From assembly GCA_021805565.1 (NCBI GenBank), contig JAJZFA010000050.1, forward strand, positions 1 through 34,737: 34,737 bases of DNA. The letters run 5' to 3'. The translations under genes and the position numbers were made by a program. The DNA comes from Pseudomonadota bacterium. GTDB taxonomy: Bacteria > Pseudomonadota > Alphaproteobacteria > Acetobacterales > Acetobacteraceae. The notes under the pieces were generated by a model that was not told where the DNA came from, did no database searches, and saw nothing but the letters and a program-made list of their open reading frames with translations. Positions 8,791 to 16,669 of this stretch are shown here, in pieces. Positions within the stretch are counted from its first letter, which is position 1; every line of letters starts with the position of its first letter.

Positions 8791-9180
8791 TTACGTCTTG
8801 CCCACATGGGCGATCGTCGCGATTTCCACCAGCGCGTCCGGCTTCACCAAACCGCACTGGATGCAAAACCGGGCCGGCTTGTCGCCCGGAAAATACGTCG
8901 CGTACACAGCGTTCAACGCCGCGTAATCGGCCCAGTCGCGGATGAAGATGGAATTGAACGTCACATCCTCCATCGTGCCGCCCGCCGTTTCGATAACGGA
9001 TTTGATCGTCTCCAGCACATGCCGCGTCTGCGCCGCCGCGTCGCCCACATGGACGACGTTGTTGTCCTTATCGAACGGCAGCGTGCCGGACACATAAACG
9101 ATCCCATCGGCCATGGTGCCGGGGGAAAACGGAGCAATCGGCGTGGCGGTGCCGGGCGGCAGAACAATGGTCTTGGGCAT
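8791..9180 (-). CDS. rutC: RutC, Rid-family aminoacrylate deaminase
   Basis: A 129-residue protein of the YjgF/YER057c/UK114 (Rid) family, assigned as RutC by its N-terminus ([20 protein letters not shown]) and its place in rutABCD. RutC acts on 3-aminoacrylate produced by uracil ring cleavage. The family hallmarks are visible: [29 protein letters not shown], and the Arg-containing PARFCIQC segment lining the trimer interface site. A good AAGGA ribosome site sits before the ATG. It starts nine bases after the rutB stop. Confidence 0.93.
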   Translation of the reverse strand: MPKTIVLPPGTATPIAPFSPGTMADGIVYVSGTLPFDKDNNVVHVGDAAAQTRHVLETIKSVIETAGGTMEDVTFNSIFIRDWADYAALNAVYATYFPGDKPARFCIQCGLVKPDALVEIATIAHVGKT

Positions 9181-9189
9181 GGCTGGTCC

Positions 9190-9933
9190 TTAAGGGCTGG
9201 CGGTTGGCGGAGCCTGGCCGATGGCTCCGCAAAAATCGGCGACGGTGGACACCCAGCCGAAGAATGTCTCGATATTGTAAAGGGCGGCCTTTTGAATGTA
9301 ATCCGGACCGATATGGTGGGTGGCGTCTTCCAGCACCACGGCGAAGTATTCCAGATGAAACGCGTCGCGCAACGACGATTCGACGCAGACATTGGTTGCC
9401 ACGCCGGTAAACACCAGATTGCGGATACCCCGCGCCCGCAACACGCTGTCGATGTTGGTGTTGAAAAACCCGCTGTAGCGAGTCTTGGGTATGACGATAT
9501 CGCCCGGCTGAGGCTGCAGTTCGTCCACCAAAGCGTAGTCCCACGTGCCTTTCGCCAGCAACGTGCCCGCCAGTTCCGGACGCGCCCGCATGGTCTTCAG
9601 CGCGTTCGATTTGTGCCAATTGGGGGAACCCGGCGTGCCGGCCTCGACATAATCCTTGTCCCAGCCATTTTGAAAGAAAATCACGGTCACCCCCGCCGAA
9701 CGCGCCGCATCCAGCACGGTCCTGGTCTTGGCGACCGCGCCCGCCGCCCCGGAGACATCGAACCCCGCGATGTCCACATAACCGCCAAACGACGCATAGG
9801 CATTCTGCATATCCACAACAATTACAGCCGTCTCGCTTGGTTTTATCCGTAACGATTCCGGGCGGGCGGGCAGCGTGACGCTACCGGATCGCGCATCCGG
9901 CGCGTTATAGCCGGTGGTAACAGAGGCATTCAT
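9190..9933 (-). CDS. rutB: RutB, (peroxy)ureidoacrylate amidohydrolase
   Basis: A 247-residue isochorismatase-fold enzyme with triad D41 (VVDMQNAY), K150 (IPKTRYSGF) and C183 ([10 protein letters not shown]). The conserved [12 protein letters not shown] and [13 protein letters not shown] stretches are typical of RutB. It hydrolyses the ureidoacrylate product of RutA to aminoacrylate plus carbamate. The start ATG at 9933 overlaps the rutA stop as ATGA, and rutC follows closely, so rutABCD is one transcription unit. Of the three isochorismatase-family genes in this window this is the only one whose substrate is confidently known. Confidence 0.94.
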   Translation of the reverse strand: MNASVTTGYNAPDARSGSVTLPARPESLRIKPSETAVIVVDMQNAYASFGGYVDIAGFDVSGAAGAVAKTRTVLDAARSAGVTVIFFQNGWDKDYVEAGTPGSPNWHKSNALKTMRARPELAGTLLAKGTWDYALVDELQPQPGDIVIPKTRYSGFFNTNIDSVLRARGIRNLVFTGVATNVCVESSLRDAFHLEYFAVVLEDATHHIGPDYIQKAALYNIETFFGWVSTVADFCGAIGQAPPTASP

Positions 9934-11009
9934 CGAAGCGTCTCCACATGATTTCGCGACCGCATCAGCGGTTGAATGCGAGTGCCGAAATCCTCGGTGC
10001 CTTTGACGAAATCGTCGAACGTCAGCAGCACGCCTTCGCATCCATCCACCGTCGCGACCCGGTCGAGCATCCGGGCGACGGTCTCATACGACCCGACCAG
10101 CGTGCCCATGTTGATGTTCACAGCGGACACCGGATCGGCCATCTGCCGCACATTGGTATCGCCGCCGGAAGATTTATCCACCGCCGACTGATCCACCAGC
10201 CAGCGCACCGCTTCCTGGTCCGTTCCGGATTTGTAATGCTCCCACCTCGCTCGGGCGTCCGCGTCGGTTTCGCCGGCGATAATCATGAACAAGGCATAGG
10301 CGGTCACAGCGCGCCCGGTCCGGGCGGCGGCGGCGTTGAGCTTCGCCACCGTGGGCGCGAAAGCGGTGGGGGTGTTGACGCCCTTGCCGAAGCAGAAATT
10401 ATAGTCGGCGTACTCGGCGGAAAACGCCATCCCGGCTTCGCTTTGCCCGGCGCAGATAATCTTCATGTCCGCCTGCGGGCGCGGGCTAAGCCGGCAGTCC
10501 TCCATTCTGAAGAACTCGCCCTTGAAGTCCGAATGCCCGGTGTTCCAAAGATCGCGCATCACCTGGATGTATTCGGAGACATAATCGTAGCGTTTGCCGA
10601 AATAAGCATCGCCCGGCCACAGCCCCATCTGGTCGTATTCGGGCTTCTGCCAGCCTGTGATCAGGTTCATCCCGAACCGGCCCCCGGATATCGAATCGAT
10701 CGTCGAGGCCATGCGAGCCGCAATCGCGGGGGGAATGACCAACGTCGCACAGGTCGCGAACAGTTTGATGCGGCTGGTGACGGCCGCCAGCCCCGCCATC
10801 AGCGTGAAGGATTCCAGGTTATGGTCCCAGAATTCCGTCTTGCCGCCGAACCCGCGCAGCTTGATCATGGACAGCACGAAATCCAGCCCGTACCGCTCCG
10901 CCGTCAGGGTGATCTGTTTATTCAGGGCAAAAGTGGGCCGGAACTGCGGCGCGTTTTCAGAAATCAGCCAGCCATTGTTGCCGATAGGAATGAAGACGCC
11001 AATTTTCAC
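9930..11009 (-). CDS. rutA: RutA, flavin-dependent pyrimidine monooxygenase
   Basis: A 359-residue bacterial-luciferase-like FMN monooxygenase that opens the uracil ring between N3 and C4. Recognised by [17 protein letters not shown] at the N-terminus, [61 protein letters not shown], and [11 protein letters not shown] near the C-terminus. I chose the GTG at 11009: homology starts with VKIGVF, a GAGG site lies upstream, and the longer version adds unrelated sequence. First gene of rutABCD. No rutF flavin reductase, rutE or rutR regulator is visible in the window, so reduced flavin must come from a gene elsewhere. Confidence 0.94.
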   Translation of the reverse strand: MKIGVFIPIGNNGWLISENAPQFRPTFALNKQITLTAERYGLDFVLSMIKLRGFGGKTEFWDHNLESFTLMAGLAAVTSRIKLFATCATLVIPPAIAARMASTIDSISGGRFGMNLITGWQKPEYDQMGLWPGDAYFGKRYDYVSEYIQVMRDLWNTGHSDFKGEFFRMEDCRLSPRPQADMKIICAGQSEAGMAFSAEYADYNFCFGKGVNTPTAFAPTVAKLNAAAARTGRAVTAYALFMIIAGETDADARARWEHYKSGTDQEAVRWLVDQSAVDKSSGGDTNVRQMADPVSAVNINMGTLVGSYETVARMLDRVATVDGCEGVLLTFDDFVKGTEDFGTRIQPLMRSRNHVETLR

Positions 11010-11052
11010 GTGGACCTCGCTTTTGCATGCGATAGAGACGAAGCAAGAATGG

Positions 11053-11090
11053 CGCCACGGTGGCGGGGTCCGGGTCACAGGACGACCCGG
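11053..11090. promoter_or_regulatory. two palindromes upstream of rutA
   Basis: CGCCAC-G-GTGGCG (11053-11065) is a perfect 13-base palindrome. CCGGGTC-N7-GACCCGG (11070-11090) is an inverted repeat that begins about 24 bases past the stop of the upstream crotonase gene. The first is placed well for an operator of the rut operon. The second could be a terminator stem for the crotonase transcript or a second operator. No regulator gene is adjacent. Confidence 0.35.
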
Positions 11091-11113
11091 TCGAGACCCG
11101 CCCTCGGCCCCTG

Positions 11114-11878
11114 TTACGAAAAGCGTGAAAAATCCGGCTTCCGCTTTTCCATAAACGCCTGAAACGCCTCCGCCGCCTCGGGCGAGCGCAGCCGTTGTCC
11201 GAACAGCACCAGTTCCTCGGCGATGCGGCCGGGCACGTCCGGCCGCCCGTTCTTGATCAGCGCCTTGGTCTGGCGAACCGCTTCGGGCGGCAGTGCCGCC
11301 AGACGGGCCGCCAGACCGCGGGCCTCGGTCATCAAATCCGCGCTGGCGACCACCCGGTTGACGAAGCCCCAGTCTTTCGCGGTGGTCGCGTCCATCGCCT
11401 CGCCCAGCAGCAGCAGCGCGCTGGCACGCTGATGGCCGAGCAGACGCGGGAACAGCAGGGAGCTTGCGGCTTCCGGCACCAGGCCCAGGCTGGTAAACGG
11501 CATCGCGAAGCGAGCCAGCGGGCAGGCGATCACCAGATCGGCGTGGGCCAGCATGGTGGTGCCGACGCCGATCGCGGCGCCATTCACGGCGGCGACCAGG
11601 GGGGTTGCCAGCGATGACAGAGCAACCAGAAAGGGCGAGGCATGGATCGTTTCCGTGGTTTCCGCCCTAACCTGGAAATCCGCGATATCGTTGCCGGCAC
11701 AGAAAGTATCTCCATTACCGGTCAGCAGCACGGCGCGGATCGCAGGATCGGCGTCCGCCAGCCGGAACGCATCGGCCATGGCGGCGTACATCGCCCTGGT
11801 CAGAGCGTTCTTCTTCTCGGGGCGATTCAATATAATTTCCAGCACCGGGCCGGCTTGTGTGACACTGACGTCGGTCAT
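11114..11878 (-). CDS. enoyl-CoA hydratase/isomerase (crotonase) family protein
   Basis: A 254-residue crotonase-fold protein. The oxyanion-hole regions are visible ([11 protein letters not shown] and the [23 protein letters not shown] segment), and a glutamate in [11 protein letters not shown] sits where the isomerases keep their single catalytic acid. The downstream helix that carries a second glutamate in true hydratases reads differently ([23 protein letters not shown]), so isomerase or another crotonase reaction is as likely as hydration. The ATG at 11878 is preferred to an upstream TTG. It follows the N-formylglutamate amidohydrolase gene by 34 bases on the same strand, suggesting a two-gene operon. 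Confidence 0.85.
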   Translation of the reverse strand: MTDVSVTQAGPVLEIILNRPEKKNALTRAMYAAMADAFRLADADPAIRAVLLTGNGDTFCAGNDIADFQVRAETTETIHASPFLVALSSLATPLVAAVNGAAIGVGTTMLAHADLVIACPLARFAMPFTSLGLVPEAASSLLFPRLLGHQRASALLLLGEAMDATTAKDWGFVNRVVASADLMTEARGLAARLAALPPEAVRQTKALIKNGRPDVPGRIAEELVLFGQRLRSPEAAEAFQAFMEKRKPDFSRFS

Positions 11879-11912
11879 GGTTAGGTTTCCCGTTTCGGCC
11901 AATAGGCTTGCT

Positions 11913-12833
11913 TTATCCGATCAGGTCGTGAACCTGTAGCGCGATAGCGGCGATCAGACCGGTTATCTGCCGCTGGACCGCCGGAAAGCCAGGCAAACGC
12001 TCGATACGTGCTTCGTCCAGGTACAAAGCGCGGGCAATTTCGATCTGCAACACATGCACATCGTCCGCCGGCCGGCCGTAATGGCGGGTGATATACCCGC
12101 CGGCATAGGGGTCGTTACGGCGCACCGCATTACCGCCACGGCTAAGTTCCGCTTCCACCATGCGGGTCACGCGCGACGCGCAGGCGGTGCCGTGCAGGTC
12201 GCCCAGGACAAAATCGGCCAGCCGCGCGCTGCCGCGCCTGCCCTGGCCGGCGGACGGCATGGAGTGGCAGTCGATCAGCAGGCAATAGCCGAACCGGTCC
12301 TTGATTCCCGCGATCAGACGCTCGAGCGTGTTGTGGAACGGGCGCCAGTAGGTGGCGATGCGGCGTTCGGCTTCCTGGAATTCCAGCTTAGCCGCATAAA
12401 TCGACTCGCCGGAGGCCACCACTTTCGCGATCGTGCCCAGCCCCGCGCCAACCCGCGGGCTTGTTGTGTTCACCCAATCCGGCAGCGGTTCCACGAACAT
12501 GGCCGGGTCGAGTTCCCACGCCTCGCGGTTCGCATCGCAAAAAGCGCGCGGGAAGTTGGCCGCCAGCAGCGGCGCACCATGGGCCGGGGCGGCCGCGAAC
12601 AATTCATCGACGAAGCAATCCTCGCTGCGCCGCAGCGTCAGCGGGCACAGGCGGACGCCTGGCATCAGGTCGGCGGAATACAGGCGGCCAGAATGCGCCG
12701 AGGTGAAGATGACGGGCGCGAAAGGACGCTCCGGTGCCAGGAGCCGGAAGGGGGCGAGGTCCGCGATGTCGGGCAAAGGCGCATCCATGGGTGCATCAAA
12801 GACGGTGCGGGCTAAAATGTCACTATGCTGCAT
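11913..12833 (-). CDS. N-formylglutamate amidohydrolase family protein
   Basis: A 306-residue member of the N-formylglutamate amidohydrolase family, the last step of one histidine degradation route (N-formylglutamate to glutamate plus formate). Family features are FTSAHSG near residue 44, [13 protein letters not shown], the probable metal-site motif [10 protein letters not shown], and [14 protein letters not shown]. No other hut genes are near, and paralogues of this family are common and often act on other N-acyl amino acids, so histidine catabolism is not assured. It is the first gene of a short minus-strand operon with the crotonase; the phosphoribosyltransferase gene diverges 74 bases upstream. 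Confidence 0.85.
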   Translation of the reverse strand: MQHSDILARTVFDAPMDAPLPDIADLAPFRLLAPERPFAPVIFTSAHSGRLYSADLMPGVRLCPLTLRRSEDCFVDELFAAAPAHGAPLLAANFPRAFCDANREAWELDPAMFVEPLPDWVNTTSPRVGAGLGTIAKVVASGESIYAAKLEFQEAERRIATYWRPFHNTLERLIAGIKDRFGYCLLIDCHSMPSAGQGRRGSARLADFVLGDLHGTACASRVTRMVEAELSRGGNAVRRNDPYAGGYITRHYGRPADDVHVLQIEIARALYLDEARIERLPGFPAVQRQITGLIAAIALQVHDLIG

Positions 12834-12907
12834 GCCCGAGCGGTACGGATTATCGCCGCAATCGAAAGCCTCTTGCGGCGGCGGCGGGTTTTCGCCGAAA
12901 AGCGATC

Positions 12908-13384
12908 ATGGCAACGCATTATTACACGGTCACCTGGGATCAACTTCATCGCGACGCCCGCGCGCTGGCGTGGCGGCTGATGGGTCAGGGACCGTTCGCC
13001 GGCATCGTCGCGATCAGCCGGGGCGGGTTGATTCCGGCGGCGATCGTTGCCCGCGAACTGGATGTCCGGCTGGTGGAAAGCGTTTGTGTCGTTACCTATC
13101 AGGACGAAACCCGTGGGGACCCGGTGGTGACCAAGCCGCCCGTGGCGGCCGGCGACGGGACCGGGTTTCTGGTCGTGGACGATCTGGTCGATTCCGGGAC
13201 AACGGCGCGCGTTGTGCGGGGGCTGCTGCCAAAGGCGCATTTTGCCTGTGTTTACGCTAAACCGGCCGGCCGCCCGATGGTGGATAGTTTCGTGACCGAA
13301 GTGTCGCAGGACACCTGGATTCTGTTTCCGTGGGATACCGAACCGCAGTTTATCGAACCCCTGGCCCGGCGCGGCGGTCCCTGA
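12908..13384 (+). CDS. gpt: xanthine(-guanine) phosphoribosyltransferase, Gpt-like
   Basis: A 158-residue type I phosphoribosyltransferase resembling Gpt, which makes XMP or GMP from xanthine or guanine and PRPP. It has the PRPP loop [17 protein letters not shown] at about residues 85-101, an [20 protein letters not shown] segment, and the C-terminal [12 protein letters not shown] typical of Gpt. Length is close to the 152 residues of the E. coli enzyme. The ATG at 12908 follows a long non-homologous in-frame extension that I discard. It would complement the purine and pyrimidine transport and catabolism genes to the left, but forms its own unit. Confidence 0.88.
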   Translation: MATHYYTVTWDQLHRDARALAWRLMGQGPFAGIVAISRGGLIPAAIVARELDVRLVESVCVVTYQDETRGDPVVTKPPVAAGDGTGFLVVDDLVDSGTTARVVRGLLPKAHFACVYAKPAGRPMVDSFVTEVSQDTWILFPWDTEPQFIEPLARRGGP

Positions 13385-13560
13385 GTCGCGAGCCCAGCAC
13401 CACCGCTTCGGTATGACGCATTCGGGCTGATCGTATCGTTCTATTCAGGTCTTCGGCTTGACCGCGGACGGCGATGCAGTGGGCGGCGATCACAGCGCGC
13501 GGCGGCAAGACCGTTCGATCCCGCCGGCGACATCCCACGGTGCTGGCACAGGCGACCGGG

Positions 13561-14487
13561 TCAGTCGCCGTTCAACGCCTTCGGCAGCACATCCGGCGAC
13601 ACCGCGGGCGCGCGCGGCGGCACAAACGTCAGCCCGGCGGCCACAGCCATCGGCGCAAGGGCGTTCTGTGCCTCGAGGTCCGCCAAAGCGTTATCGACCT
13701 GCCCGATCAGCGCCGGATCCGAAGCCAACCCGGCAAATCCCATATTGAACCCAATCGAATGCCGGTATCCGGTTGCCGTCAGCCCATCCGGTCCATGACG
13801 CAGCCGCCACGCATCGAAGGCGCGCATATCGACCAGCGCCGCATCCAATTCGCCGCGTTTCAGGCTCGCGAAGACATCGGCCGAATCCGGCAGATGGACG
13901 ACATCCTGGCTGAGCGCGCCATCGTCGTACCGCATCGCGATCGCATCGGACAGCGTCGCGATCTGCACACCGAGCTTCATGCCCTTTAGATCGGCGAGGG
14001 TGCGGATCGCGGTGCCGTCGCGGGCTGCCGCCATGATCACACCGAGCGAATCCCATCGATAAGGCTGGGTTGCGGCCAGTTGTCCGGCCGGAACCCAGCG
14101 CCGGCGATCGTCCGGTTTGGCGCCCGCGAACGGGGGTAGCCGCACGGACGGGAAACGCGGCCGTTCCAGCATGCCGTCCGTCAGCGGATACTCCGCCACC
14201 AGTTGGCAACGCCCGTCCGACAACAACGCATTGCTGTCCTTGGCCAAATTCGAATCGGGATCGTCCCGGCTGACAAACCATTGAATGCGTAGCGACCGGC
14301 CAAGCCGTTCCGATATCGCACGCGCCAGTGCCAGATCGAAACCGGTTGGGCTGTCGCCGGCGCGCAGCGACAGGGGCGGATCGTTCTGCTGCATGCAGAT
14401 CGTCAGCGTCGGCGGATCGCCGGCCTGTGCGCAAACCGAACCGGCCGATCCGATCAGCAGCGCGAACAGCACCGTGCGGATTGTCAT
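13561..14487 (-). CDS. xoxJ: quinoprotein-dehydrogenase-associated periplasmic binding protein (XoxJ-like)
   Basis: A 308-residue secreted protein of the family 3 solute-binding fold. It has a Sec signal peptide (MTIRTVLFALLIGSAGSVCAQA), a mature start LTICMQQNDPPLSLRAGDSPTGFDLALARAIS, and a second lobe with LKGMKLGVQIATLSDAI and LKRGELDAALVDMRAFDAW. Proteins of this type accompany PQQ methanol/ethanol dehydrogenases as MxaJ/XoxJ and are thought to help mature or assemble the enzyme in the periplasm, not to serve an ABC transporter; indeed no permease or ATPase lies nearby. The ATG overlaps the upstream cytochrome gene stop (ATGA). Confidence 0.85.
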   Translation of the reverse strand: MTIRTVLFALLIGSAGSVCAQAGDPPTLTICMQQNDPPLSLRAGDSPTGFDLALARAISERLGRSLRIQWFVSRDDPDSNLAKDSNALLSDGRCQLVAEYPLTDGMLERPRFPSVRLPPFAGAKPDDRRRWVPAGQLAATQPYRWDSLGVIMAAARDGTAIRTLADLKGMKLGVQIATLSDAIAMRYDDGALSQDVVHLPDSADVFASLKRGELDAALVDMRAFDAWRLRHGPDGLTATGYRHSIGFNMGFAGLASDPALIGQVDNALADLEAQNALAPMAVAAGLTFVPPRAPAVSPDVLPKALNGD

Positions 14488-14825
14488 TGCGGCGCCACCC
14501 CGCCGGTGCGGACATAAGCCCATATCGCCTCGATTTCGTCCTGATGCAGAATATCTTTCCACGGCGGCATGGCCTTCTTGCCGTTGCGCACGGAATTGAA
14601 GAAGCGCTCCCGCCCATCGTGCGGGAATTTGCGAAGATCGAACGAAAAATTGCCGGGATTGACCATTTCCGGCCCATGACAATGCGAACACGTATGGGCG
14701 AACAAGTTAGCCCCCTTGGCGAACTGCTCCGGCGACGGCGCGGGTTCCTCCCCGGTTTGCGCGTGCGCTATCGACAGACCGGCACAAAACAATGTGCCGG
14801 CGATCAGGCAAGTCAAAACCTTCAT
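14484..14825 (-). CDS. xoxG: small cytochrome c, probable electron acceptor of the PQQ dehydrogenase (XoxG-like)
   Basis: A 113-residue class I c-type cytochrome with a signal peptide ending near AHA/Q23, one heme site (C46-S-H-C49-H50), and the axial methionine M86 in NGKKAMPPW. It lies between the PQQ dehydrogenase and the XoxJ-like gene and overlaps the latter by ATGA, so it should take electrons from the dehydrogenase in the periplasm. It is shorter than many XoxG/MxaG proteins. The ATG at 14825 starts a clean signal peptide; an upstream extension to 14915 would overlap the dehydrogenase 3' end and is rejected. Confidence 0.88.
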   Translation of the reverse strand: MKVLTCLIAGTLFCAGLSIAHAQTGEEPAPSPEQFAKGANLFAHTCSHCHGPEMVNPGNFSFDLRKFPHDGRERFFNSVRNGKKAMPPWKDILHQDEIEAIWAYVRTGGVAPQ

Positions 14826-14855
14826 TCCCGTCTCCGGCCAAACAAGATAGACGAA

Positions 14856-14877
14856 GGGCGTCCCCGCGGGGACGCCC
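14856..14877. terminator. perfect 22-base palindrome between xoxF and xoxG
   Basis: GGGCGTCCCCG followed directly by its exact complement CGGGGACGCCC, starting ten bases past the dehydrogenase stop. In RNA it would make a very stable hairpin. There is no U-run after it on the minus strand, so partial termination or 3'-end protection of the xoxF message is more likely than a complete stop; either would make xoxF more abundant than xoxG and xoxJ. Confidence 0.5.
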
Positions 14878-14887
14878 TGTTGGCGGA

Positions 14888-16555
14888 TTATTGCGGCATC
14901 AACGCAAAAACCCAAAGCGATCCGCCCGCCGGAACCTTCGCCAGCCGATCGTCGCCGGAGAACATGTTATACACGCCGCCGATTCCGCTGGACACGGCGA
15001 TGTATTGCACACCGTCCTGCCGCCACGTCACCGGCTGGCCCTCGACCCCGGATCCGGTCTTGAACTGCCATAGTTTCTTGCCCGTATCGGCATCGAACGC
15101 CTCGAATTCCCCGGTCAGCTTACCGGCGAACACCAGCCCGCCCGCCGTGGACATCACCCCAGAAAACCTAGGAATATCGCTCGGATTTTCCCATTTCGAC
15201 TTACCCGTCATCGGGTCGATCGCCTTCAGGAAACCGCGCGGGCCGTCCGGCATCGCCCAGCCGATCTCGGCGCCCCAGTACGTCAGGCCGGCCCGGAACT
15301 CCGGCGTGACCGGCTTGTATTGCATACCCATGTTCAAAGTATTGGCATAGACGAGTCCGGTGCCGGGATTGAACGAAACCGGGCTCCAGTTCTTGCCCCC
15401 GAGGGCACTGGGCCATACTTCCTGCGCTTCGCCCTTACGGACCTTGTCGGTAACCTCGCTGGGAATTGGCCGACCGCTCTCGGGGTCGATGCCCTTTGCC
15501 CAGGTAATCTTGTCCACGTACGGATTGGCCGTAATCAGCTTTCCGGTCGTCCGGTCTATGACGTAGAAATAGCCGTTACGATTTGCATCCATCAGAACCT
15601 TGGTCGGCTTGCCGCCGATGGTAAGATCGGCGAGAACCATTTCGGCGACGCTGTCATAATCGTACGGATCGTTCGGCGAGAACTGAAAGTGCCACTTGAT
15701 CTGGCCGGTCTTCGGGTCCAGCGCCAAAACCGAACAGGTATAAAGATTGTCGCCGGGATGGCTTGTGGGATTCCACGAACCGGTGTTGCCGGTGCCCCAG
15801 AAAACGCTGTGCAGTTCTGGGTCGTACGACCCCGTGATCCAGGTGGACCCACCGCCGTGTTTATACGTATCGCCCGGCCATGTCTTGCCGTTCGGGTCGT
15901 CAGGCCCGGCAACTGTGTAGGTGCGCCACAAATGCTTGCCGGTTTCCGGATCCCATCCGTCGATAAATCCGCGGATACCGTATTCGGCGCCCGAAATGCC
16001 GGTGATCACCACGCCATCGGCGACCAAAGGCGCCACCGTCATGGAATAGCCGTCCTTGAAATCGATCGCGTGGGACCGCCAAAGTTCCTTGCCGGTCTTG
16101 GCATCCAGAGCGATCACGTTGGCATCCAGCGTGGTGCGGAACAATTTTCCTTCGTACATCGCCACGCCGCGATTGATGATGCCGCAACAGACAATGCGCG
16201 GCGTTTCATCGGGATACTCGATTTTCGACTTCCAGATTTGCTGCCCGGTTTTTGCGTCCAGCGCCATGGTGGCCGCATTGGTGGTTACGTACAGCACGCC
16301 CTGATAGACGATCGGCTGCGATTCTTCGCTTTTGTTGTCGTCGTAGCTATAGTTCCAGACGGGAACCAGCCGCTTGACCGTATCGCGGTTGATGTCCGTC
16401 AGCGGGCTGAAACGCTGCAGATTGTACCCCATGCCGTAATTCAGCACGTTCGACGTGTCGTTTTGCGCGCCTTTCAACAGGTCGCCGGTGCTTTGGGCAA
16501 AGCCCGTCAATGGACATAACGCGGCCAACGCCGCCGCCAGCAGAAGCTTTCGCAT
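14888..16555 (-). CDS. xoxF: PQQ-dependent alcohol dehydrogenase, probably lanthanide-type (XoxF-like)
   Basis: A 555-residue periplasmic quinoprotein of the methanol/ethanol dehydrogenase family. It has a signal peptide (MRKLLLAAALAALCPLTGFAQ), an eight-bladed propeller with tryptophan-docking repeats such as LDAKTGKELWRS, the adjacent cysteine pair C123-C124 that caps PQQ, and metal ligands E191 (SGAEYGIRG) and N257 (GTGNTGSW). The catalytic aspartate D299 is followed at +2 by D301 (PYDYDS). In this family the +2 aspartate goes with lanthanide use; calcium enzymes have alanine or serine there. It is shorter than classical XoxF (about 600), so the alcohol preferred is uncertain. A strong GGGAGG ribosome site precedes the ATG. 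First gene of the cluster with xoxG and xoxJ. Confidence 0.9.
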   Translation of the reverse strand: MRKLLLAAALAALCPLTGFAQSTGDLLKGAQNDTSNVLNYGMGYNLQRFSPLTDINRDTVKRLVPVWNYSYDDNKSEESQPIVYQGVLYVTTNAATMALDAKTGQQIWKSKIEYPDETPRIVCCGIINRGVAMYEGKLFRTTLDANVIALDAKTGKELWRSHAIDFKDGYSMTVAPLVADGVVITGISGAEYGIRGFIDGWDPETGKHLWRTYTVAGPDDPNGKTWPGDTYKHGGGSTWITGSYDPELHSVFWGTGNTGSWNPTSHPGDNLYTCSVLALDPKTGQIKWHFQFSPNDPYDYDSVAEMVLADLTIGGKPTKVLMDANRNGYFYVIDRTTGKLITANPYVDKITWAKGIDPESGRPIPSEVTDKVRKGEAQEVWPSALGGKNWSPVSFNPGTGLVYANTLNMGMQYKPVTPEFRAGLTYWGAEIGWAMPDGPRGFLKAIDPMTGKSKWENPSDIPRFSGVMSTAGGLVFAGKLTGEFEAFDADTGKKLWQFKTGSGVEGQPVTWRQDGVQYIAVSSGIGGVYNMFSGDDRLAKVPAGGSLWVFALMPQ

Positions 16556-16605
16556 GGTTCCTCCCTTTTGTCCGGCGTTTTCGCCGATGGTTTGTTGCGC
16601 CGGTG

Positions 16606-16616
16606 CCGATAATCGG
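16606..16616. promoter_or_regulatory. palindrome in the xoxF upstream region
   Basis: CCGAT-A-ATCGG is a perfect 11-base palindrome about 51 bases upstream of the dehydrogenase ATG, inside the 114-base gap to the aminotransferase gene. It is a candidate regulator site; I cannot assign a promoter with confidence. Confidence 0.25.
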
Positions 16617-16669
16617 ATCGCCGCCGGTGGCCGAAAGCTTACATCCTGCTTTCGTGGATTGTCACGCCC

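Noticed and set aside
13385-13560. Small frames between the Gpt-like gene and xoxJ
   Set aside because: Both strands give only short, compositionally shadow-like frames; the gap is a convergent intergenic region.
13561-14487. The XoxJ-like protein as part of an amino acid ABC transporter
   Set aside because: No permease or ATPase gene is present, and it overlaps the cytochrome gene of the PQQ dehydrogenase cluster.
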